This document shows positions 56,386-64,000 of a DNA stretch of 64,000 nucleotides, in pieces. A program made the translations under genes and the position numbers. Each line of letters begins with the position of its first letter. Positions within the stretch are counted from its first letter, which is position 1. The notes beneath the pieces were generated by a model. The model ran no database searches. It saw nothing but the letters and a program-made list of their open reading frames with translations, and was not told the origin of the DNA. The DNA is taken from contig NZ_LMUR01000010.1 in assembly GCF_009765825.1 (NCBI RefSeq), positions 437,288 through 501,287 on the forward strand, written 5' to 3'. Source of the DNA: Granulicella sp. L60. GTDB lineage: Bacteria; Acidobacteriota; Terriglobia; Terriglobales; Acidobacteriaceae.

Positions 56386-56625
56386 ATGCACAAGGAGGAA
56401 CGCCAACGAAATATCTTCAAGCTGACCGAAGCAATCGACGAGGACAGCAAGGCTGTTTGCAGGGCTTCTGAAGGCGTGTGGGCCGAACAAGGCGTTTGCA
56501 TTGGAGCAGGCCACTCTGTTCGAAGCACTCATTAGCCGCAGACAAAAACTCCTGGTCCTGCTGGCAGACTTGCGCGGCAGGATCCGACACACCGATAAAC
56601 TTGAAGTTAATCGTGTTGAGCAATG
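56386..56625 (+). pseudogene. Decayed gene of unknown function read in two frames
   Basis: AAGGAG lies nine bases before ATG 56386, which begins MHKEERQRNIFKLTEAIDED. After a shift near 56450 another frame reads ACGPNKAFALEQATLFEALI and RRQKLLVLLADLRGRI, and ends with NRVEQ and a stop at about 56625. Both pieces are helical, charged and protein-like. I do not recognise the family. Confidence 0.25.
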
Positions 56626-57069
56626 AGGCGTCTATTTCTCTCGCCTCTGAACAGAACGTGATGGCGAATCCAACCAGGCCATCGAAACGAACTGGGTGTG
56701 GAGTGTACGAGTAAGTTGTTCACGGGGACCTATCCTCCAGTCCGCCCGACTGCTTGGGCGTGAACCGCCGTGACGTTCAGGAGTTCCACCGTTCTCGCAG
56801 GTAGTGGCGCGGTATTGCAGCCGGAGTTGTCCAGTCCTACGGCATAACCGAACGGATTGCCGGCGGTGAGGGTCACTGCTGGCAATCCGTTCGCTCTGTA
56901 GCCACCTTACCAATGCTCACTTCGCGCTATATCTCTGCTATATGCCTTGCCATAGCCTCAGCATTTGTAAACAAGGTGCTTGGCATGCAAACAGCAGCGT
57001 CAGCAGCGGGGAACTTACAGCGACCGCCATATTTCAGCTTATGCTTCCAGCTACACCACCACTTGGCGA

Positions 57070-59772
<2,703 letters not shown>

Positions 59773-59860
59773 TCAGTCGCTCACCTGCGCGTCGCACTTT
59801 GCGAAAACCCGCGCTATTCCAGCGCTTTACGCATAGTCTGACATGTCGATCCGTCTTCTA

Positions 59861-59869
59861 AGTATACCA
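59861..59869 (-). promoter_or_regulatory. Extended -10 promoter of gyrB
   Basis: On the minus strand TGGTATACT, an extended -10 element, without a good -35 box. It lies 125 bases before the gyrB start. Confidence 0.45.
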
Positions 59870-60033
59870 CCTTCGGGGGCAAAATTACTCCCCGGAGCAC
59901 CCACCGGAGTACCCGCGCGCACCCACCCGGACACCCCTCTCCTCGGCCCTCTTGGAGGCATAAAACGCCGCCGCTGGCACCAGGTACATACCCGGCAGCT
60001 ATCAGGCTGATATCAATCGAAACCCAGCCAACC

Positions 60034-60765
60034 CTACTTGCTCGCGACTCCGCCAATCGGCGTAACCGTCAGCTTTCCGCCCGTCACCATGTAATACGAC
60101 TTCCCATCCGTATACACACCATCATGCGGATTTGCCGCCGTCGGTGCAGCCGCCGGGCTGATCATCTTCACCTTGGCATAGGCTGCCTGACTCCCGGCCG
60201 CCGTCCCCGTGTATCCCAGCATGTAGTCGCCGTCCGGCATCAGCGTAAACGTCGGCGCATCGGCGCTCGCCATCTCCGTCTTTGCCGCAGGCGGCGTTGG
60301 AGCCTTGCCGTTAGCAGCCACGCCGGTTCCCGCAGCCGCCGGTTTTGCCGGTTGGCAGGGAGCCTTGCTGGTAGTCCCGGACGAGTTGGCCGCGCCCGCC
60401 ACCTGGGTCAGCTTTGCCGTAGTCGTATTCGTAGCGGTCGCCGTCGTGGTTGTAGCAGGCTTCGCCGGAGTGGTCGTACTCGGCGGCTTGGGCTTCTTCC
60501 AGCCGGACAGCATGGTGTTGAACTTCTGCTCCGCCGTATTAAGCTGCGTTCCGGCGTTCGCAAGCGTCGTCGTGTCCTTGCTCACCGTTGTAGCCGCTCC
60601 GCTCACCGAGTTCGTGGCCTGCGTCACCGCATCCGTCGAGCACGGTGCCGGAGCCGCGGCTGGCGTTGGAGCTGCAGCCGCCGCAGCCTGACCCAGCAAA
60701 GCTATCGGAGCAACCGCCAGAACGGAGCCGACCAAAACAACCAAACAGATCTTCGGTGTATCCAT
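60034..60765 (-). CDS. Secreted Ala/Thr/Pro-rich protein of unknown function
   Basis: This 243-residue protein is of unknown function. ATG 60765 is used because GGGAG is about six bases upstream; the frame opens earlier at 60801. A signal peptide (LVVLVGSVLAVAPIALLGQ) is cut near AAAAA. The body is low-complexity Ala, Thr and Pro (TTTPAKPATTTTATATNTTT), with a short coiled stretch (ANAGTQLNTAEQKFNTML). The C-terminal 80 residues are more ordered (FTLMPDGDYMLGYTGTAAGS, DGVYTDGKSYYMVTGG). It may be a cell-envelope linker or surface protein. No family is recognised. It is transcribed in the same direction as gyrB, which begins about 300 bases downstream. Confidence 0.7.
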   Translation of the reverse strand: MDTPKICLVVLVGSVLAVAPIALLGQAAAAAAPTPAAAPAPCSTDAVTQATNSVSGAATTVSKDTTTLANAGTQLNTAEQKFNTMLSGWKKPKPPSTTTPAKPATTTTATATNTTTAKLTQVAGAANSSGTTSKAPCQPAKPAAAGTGVAANGKAPTPPAAKTEMASADAPTFTLMPDGDYMLGYTGTAAGSQAAYAKVKMISPAAAPTAANPHDGVYTDGKSYYMVTGGKLTVTPIGGVASK

Positions 60766-61174
60766 GATGTCTCCCTGATCGCGTATGAAGCGGATCGTCA
60801 TGAAACTTGTTCATGAAACCTGATCGCGTGGAATAGGGGCCCGTTACGTCAATGGAATGAATATCTTGCGATAAATGATGCTCTGCCGTGGGAGGTTGTA
60901 AGGAAGGAGCGTAAGAAAAAACGCTCAACTAGGCCCGAAACTCACTCAGGAATCGCACGCCGTCAAAGTAGAGATCGGGAGGGTTATCTACTCAGGCGAC
61001 AACAAATCCAATGTTCGCATTACGCATCCGCACCCCCCGCTTTGTCAACAGTAAAGATGTTAAAAATCGACATTTCCCCAGCAAATAGCCGAATCTATCG
61101 AATTTCAAGGCTCCGGCAACAAAATCGTATATACTCAGTAAGTTGTCCAGAACACTGTTTTCGTCAGGAACACC
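60766..61174. other. Divergent intergenic region before rpmI
   Basis: No gene is seen; in particular no infC lies here. A TATACT at 61130-61135 is a possible -10 box for rpmI with no good -35 box. AGGA five bases before the ATG at 61175 is its ribosome site. Confidence 0.45.
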
Positions 61175-61372
61175 ATGCCAAAGTTGAAGACCCACAGCGG
61201 CGCAGCCAAGCGCTTTCACAAGACCGGCACCGGCAAGTTCAAGCGTGGCCAGTCCAAGATGCGCCATATCCTCACCTCCAAGGCCACCAAGACCAAGCGT
61301 AAGCTCGGCGGTTCGGCGCTCATCTCGGATGCGGATCATCACAAGGTTGCCCGGATGCTTCCTTACGCCTAA
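61175..61372 (+). CDS. rpmI: 50S ribosomal protein L35
   Basis: This 65-residue, highly basic large-subunit protein is recognised from [20 protein letters not shown] and [10 protein letters not shown] near the middle, both typical of L35. Length is exactly that of the family. AGGA precedes the ATG. It is followed 267 bases later by rplT, but the usual first gene of the operon, infC, is absent upstream. Confidence 0.96.
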   Translation: MPKLKTHSGAAKRFHKTGTGKFKRGQSKMRHILTSKATKTKRKLGGSALISDADHHKVARMLPYA

Positions 61373-61639
61373 GACGAAAGACAATAAAACGTCTTCAGTC
61401 TTAGATAGCAGGGAAGTAAGTCATTCAAGTCGAGCCGCTTAAAAAGCAAAGGGCCAGCAAAGCGTTCCGGCCCCTGGAACCGCGTTAGCGATTCCACCGA
61501 GACTTGAAGTTGCATAGCGAGTGAAGAGGCCACCATCGTCGTTCTCACAAGACTCTTTCAGACACCAATTTCTGACTGAGGCGAGAATGCGACCCTTACC
61601 TCCAGCCGCTTAAACGATGTACGCAAAAGGAGAGTCACG
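61373..61639. other. Spacer between rpmI and rplT
   Basis: No gene is seen. A possible hairpin GGGCC-14-GGCCC lies near 61450-61475. A spacer this long between rpmI and rplT is unusual and could hold the L20 autoregulatory leader, but I cannot fold it by eye with certainty. Confidence 0.3.
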
Positions 61640-62041
61640 ATGCCCCGTGTAAAACGGAGTACAAAACGTAGCGACCGACGCAAAAAGATCCTCAAGCGCG
61701 CCAGTGGTTACTTCCTCACCAAGTCCAAGCTCTATCAGGCGGCTCAGGAAGCCGTCGAGCGCGGACTCATGTTCGCCTACACCGGCCGCAAGCAGAAAAA
61801 GCGCCAGTACCGCGCCCTCTGGATCGTCCGTATCAACGCAGCCTGCCGCATCAACGGCATGAGCTACTCCACCTTCATCAATGGCCTCAAGCTCGCCGGC
61901 AATCCGCTCGATCGCAAGATCCTCGCTGATATCGCCGCCAACGACGCCGCTGGCTTCGCTGCTCTCACCGTTCAGGCCAAAGGCGCCCTCATGACCGCCG
62001 CCGACCAGCACGCTGCGAACCGTGTCACCGCCGCTGCGTAA
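61640..62041 (+). CDS. rplT: 50S ribosomal protein L20
   Basis: This 133-residue large-subunit assembly protein begins [21 protein letters not shown]. The L20 block [21 protein letters not shown] is near residues 55-75. AAAGGAG is just before the ATG. It is about 15 residues longer than most L20 proteins, with an Ala-rich C-terminal tail. In other bacteria L20 represses its own operon through a leader RNA; the 267-base gap upstream could serve that purpose. Confidence 0.96.
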   Translation: MPRVKRSTKRSDRRKKILKRASGYFLTKSKLYQAAQEAVERGLMFAYTGRKQKKRQYRALWIVRINAACRINGMSYSTFINGLKLAGNPLDRKILADIAANDAAGFAALTVQAKGALMTAADQHAANRVTAAA

Positions 62042-62077
62042 CGCATAAGAAACGCAGAAATATATCTGCTGTTCATA

Positions 62078-62111
62078 AAAGAGGCACGGCAACCGCCGTG
62101 CCTCTTTCTTT
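62078..62111 (+). terminator. Intrinsic terminator after rplT
   Basis: A perfect 13-bp stem (AAAGAGGCACGGC / GCCGTGCCTCTTT) with AACC loop followed by CTTTT. Confidence 0.9.
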
Positions 62112-62148
62112 TGCATCGAACTCCCACAGAACCAAGTATCCTGTATCT

Positions 62149-63498
62149 ATGGCCGACCCTATCGTCACCGAGGAAGCTACCTCAAACCCGCCGGCTTTCC
62201 AATCCTGGGGCCGCTACCCCAAACACAACGCCACCATCGTCCCTCTCAACTGGCAGAGCGACTTCCCCCGTGTCGCCGAGGGCCTGCACAACGGCGCCCT
62301 CCCCGTCGGCATGGGCCGCAGCTACGGCGACGTCTGTCTCCTAGAAGGCGGCAACCTCCTCCTCACCACCGGCATGAATCGCCTCATCGACTTCAATCCC
62401 GAGACCGGCGTCCTCACCGCAGAGTCGGGCATCACCCTCGCCCAGATCCTCGACTTCGCCGTCCCCCGCGGCTTCTTCCTCCCCGTCACCCCGGGCACAA
62501 AGTACGTCACCCTCGGCGGCGCCATCGCCAACGACATCCACGGCAAAAACCACGAGGTCGCCGGTTCCTTCGGCTGCCACGTCCCCTGCTTCGAGCTTGT
62601 CCGCTCCGACGGTACCCGCCGCCTCTGCTCCGCCACCGAAAACCCCGACTGGTTCGCCGCTACCATCGGCGGCATGGGTCTCACCGGCCTCATCACCTGG
62701 GCCCAGCTCCGCCTCAAGCCCATCGTCTCCCGCCTCATCGACTACGAGGGCATCCAGTTCCACGGCATCGACGAGTTCCTCGAACTCAAGCAGAAGTACC
62801 AGCACGTCGAATACACCGTCAGCTGGGTCGACTGCGTCTCCACCGGCAAAAACTTCGCCCGCGGCGTCTTCATGGCCGGTGACCACTCCAAAACCCCCGG
62901 CCCCCTGACCCAGACTCCCGAGCCCAAGCTCGCCCTCCCCTTCGACCTTCCCGGCTTCCTACTCAACAGCACCACCGTCTCCATGTTCAACACCGTCTTC
63001 TTCCACAAGCAGATGAAGCCTCACGTCAAAACCCTCCAGGACTACGAGCCCTTCTTCTATCCGCTCGACAAGGTCCTCCACTGGAACCGCGGCTACGGCA
63101 AAAACGGTCTCCTCCAGTTTCAGTACGCCATCCCCTGGGAGCACGCCAAAGAAGGCACCATCGCGATCCTCCACGAGATCGCCAAGTCCGGTCTCGCCAG
63201 CTTCCTCGCCGTCCTCAAGGCCTTCGGCGACATTCCCTCCCTCGGCATGATGAGCTTCCCCCAGGCCGGCATCATGTTCGCCCTCGACTTTCCCATCAAA
63301 GCCGGCATCAGCTTCCCCCTCATGGAGCGCCTCGGCGACATGACCCGCGACTTCGGCGGCCGCCTCTACCCCGCCAAAGACGCCGCCATGACCGCCTCCC
63401 AGTTCCAGACCTTCTATCCCCAATGGCAGAACTTCGCCCGCTACCGCGACCCCATGCTCACCTCCAGCTTCTGGGAGCGCGTCACCCAAAACGCTTGA
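62149..63498 (+). CDS. FAD-linked oxidoreductase, DprE1-like (decaprenylphosphoryl-ribose 2-oxidase family)
   Basis: This 449-residue flavoenzyme is of the VAO type. DprE1 oxidises polyprenyl-phospho-ribose at C2, and DprE2 then reduces the keto group to give the arabinose donor. The FAD part shows GMGRSYGDVCL and LGGAIANDIHGKNHEVAGSFG. The C-terminal region DFPIKAG to YPAKDAA matches mycobacterial DprE1, including the conserved Lys of AKD. The Cys that reacts with benzothiazinones there is Ala here (A378, in MFALDFP). ATG 62149 is chosen; a longer frame from 62098 would begin inside the rplT terminator. No ribosome site is evident, so it may be leaderless. A short-chain reductase follows. 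Confidence 0.82.
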   Translation: MADPIVTEEATSNPPAFQSWGRYPKHNATIVPLNWQSDFPRVAEGLHNGALPVGMGRSYGDVCLLEGGNLLLTTGMNRLIDFNPETGVLTAESGITLAQILDFAVPRGFFLPVTPGTKYVTLGGAIANDIHGKNHEVAGSFGCHVPCFELVRSDGTRRLCSATENPDWFAATIGGMGLTGLITWAQLRLKPIVSRLIDYEGIQFHGIDEFLELKQKYQHVEYTVSWVDCVSTGKNFARGVFMAGDHSKTPGPLTQTPEPKLALPFDLPGFLLNSTTVSMFNTVFFHKQMKPHVKTLQDYEPFFYPLDKVLHWNRGYGKNGLLQFQYAIPWEHAKEGTIAILHEIAKSGLASFLAVLKAFGDIPSLGMMSFPQAGIMFALDFPIKAGISFPLMERLGDMTRDFGGRLYPAKDAAMTASQFQTFYPQWQNFARYRDPMLTSSFWERVTQNA

Positions 63499-63517
63499 CC
63501 CGCATCACCCTTTCCTT

Positions 63518-63609
63518 TTGTCACTCCCGAAGGGAATCTGCGTTAGCCATTGTCGTTGCCCGTTCTTCTGGTTGGCATTCCGCAGCGCAGCGAAGGAATC
63601 TGCTGTCGC
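63518..63609. repeat. Two copies of a short intergenic repeat
   Basis: Between the DprE1- and DprE2-like genes, TCACTCCCGAAGGGAATCTGC (from 63520) and GCATTCCGC..GCGAAGGAATCTGC (from 63575) are variants of one palindromic 'CATTCCG...GAAGGAATCTGC' element. They resemble interspersed intergenic elements I associate with acidobacterial genomes, but their wider distribution cannot be checked from this window. Confidence 0.5.
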
Positions 63610-63686
63610 TCTCGTTTGTCTCAAGTCGTTACTGTTACCCGGCACAATCGCCGTCAAAAGTTCCTTAGACTGGACACAATAGACAT

Positions 63687-64000
63687 ATGAGCCCCACCCC
63701 AAACAGCACCCCCAAGAAGATCCTCGTCCTCGGCGCCACCTCCGGCATTGCCGAAGCCACCTGCCGCATCTGGGCCTCGCAAGGCGCAAGCCTCTTCCTC
63801 GTCGGCCGCAACGCCGAAAAACTCGCCGCTGTCGCCCAGGATCTCAAGACCCGCGGCGCCACCTACGTCGAAACCGCCGTCGCCGACCTCGACGACACCG
63901 AGAAGCACCCCGAGCTCCTCGCCCACGCCATCAACTCCCTCACCGGCATGGACGTCGCCTACCTCGCCCACGGCATCCTCGGCGACCAGGCCGAAGCAGA
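63687..64000 (+). CDS. Short-chain dehydrogenase/reductase, DprE2-like (partial)
   Basis: The first 104 codons of a Rossmann-fold oxidoreductase; the gene runs off the window. KKILVLGATSGIAEATCRIW holds the GxxxGIA NAD(P) motif, FLVGRNAEKLAAVAQDL follows as the NADP-phosphate loop, and AVADLDD is the adenine-site Asp. In known systems DprE2 reduces the keto-sugar made by DprE1, and the neighbour upstream is DprE1-like. The start is the ATG at 63687. Other sugar-directed short-chain reductases cannot be excluded from this fragment. Confidence 0.75.
   Translation, partial: MSPTPNSTPKKILVLGATSGIAEATCRIWASQGASLFLVGRNAEKLAAVAQDLKTRGATYVETAVADLDDTEKHPELLAHAINSLTGMDVAYLAHGILGDQAEA

Larger units (their letters stand above)
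55761..57069. other. Gene graveyard between cydA relic and gyrB
   Basis: No intact gene is seen. Besides the two relic frames listed separately there is a bulged hairpin at 55876-55903 (CCCC-ACCAACC / GGTTGGT-GGGG). A plus-strand C-terminal-like frame ends at 56079 (AIAGQLNVAGQTNGKYAIFL then LLQSN). On the minus strand at 56740-56900 another protein-like tail (PAVTLTAGNPFGYAVGLDN) ends in a stop. None can be assigned to a family. Confidence 0.45.

Noticed and set aside
62341..63489. Long minus-strand frames opposite the DprE1-like gene
   Set aside because: Low-complexity Glu/Gly/Ala/Val products caused by C-ending codons in the true gene.

Overview
The window reads as chromosome of a soil-type Acidobacteriota, probably class Terriglobia. 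The basis is four very large Oar-like TonB-dependent receptors with an N-terminal carboxypeptidase-regulatory-like domain and no SusD partner, dense secreted glycoside hydrolases, and the style of the GyrB, L35 and L20 proteins. This placement is inference from protein style; no 16S gene is present.

Region 1 (1-24.8 kb, all + strand) is a glycan-utilisation locus. It holds the end of a TonB receptor, a modular alpha-galactosidase lipoprotein, a GH2 beta-mannosidase and a GH38 alpha-mannosidase. Next is a four-gene unit behind a strong promoter (APC permease, PfkB sugar kinase, HSL-type esterase, ROK regulator). A second TonB receptor, a GntR/UTRA regulator and a GH20 hexosaminidase follow, then a decayed TPR gene. 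Alpha-mannosidase, beta-mannosidase, hexosaminidase and alpha-galactosidase together match the linkages of N-glycans or galactomannans.

Region 2 (24.9-29.4 kb, - strand) is a central-metabolism cluster: malic enzyme, class II fumarase and a ThrE-type exporter. Region 3 (30.1-55.3 kb) returns to carbohydrate genes: a GH28 protein, a large GH5/GH42-like enzyme, a LacI regulator, a LamG-GH2 exo-glucosaminidase-like enzyme, a PD40 protein, a sugar isomerase-like protein, two more TonB receptors, a sialate O-acetylesterase-like enzyme and a GH27 alpha-galactosidase. A 14-bp pseudo-palindrome with a central CG occurs in four promoter regions here. Two of the sites, both in front of TonB receptors, lie exactly 13 nt after a TTGACA/TATA promoter, so the LacI protein probably controls a dispersed regulon.

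Region 4 (46.6-48.8 kb and 55.3-57.0 kb) is gene graveyard: truncated GH26-like and GH5 starts, and a doubly frameshifted start of cytochrome bd subunit I joined head-on to the GH5 relic. Region 5 (57.1-64 kb) is GC-rich housekeeping sequence: gyrB, a secreted Ala/Thr-rich protein, rpmI and rplT without infC, and a DprE1/DprE2-like pair running off the end. I saw no tRNA, rRNA, CRISPR array, phage or intact insertion sequence.
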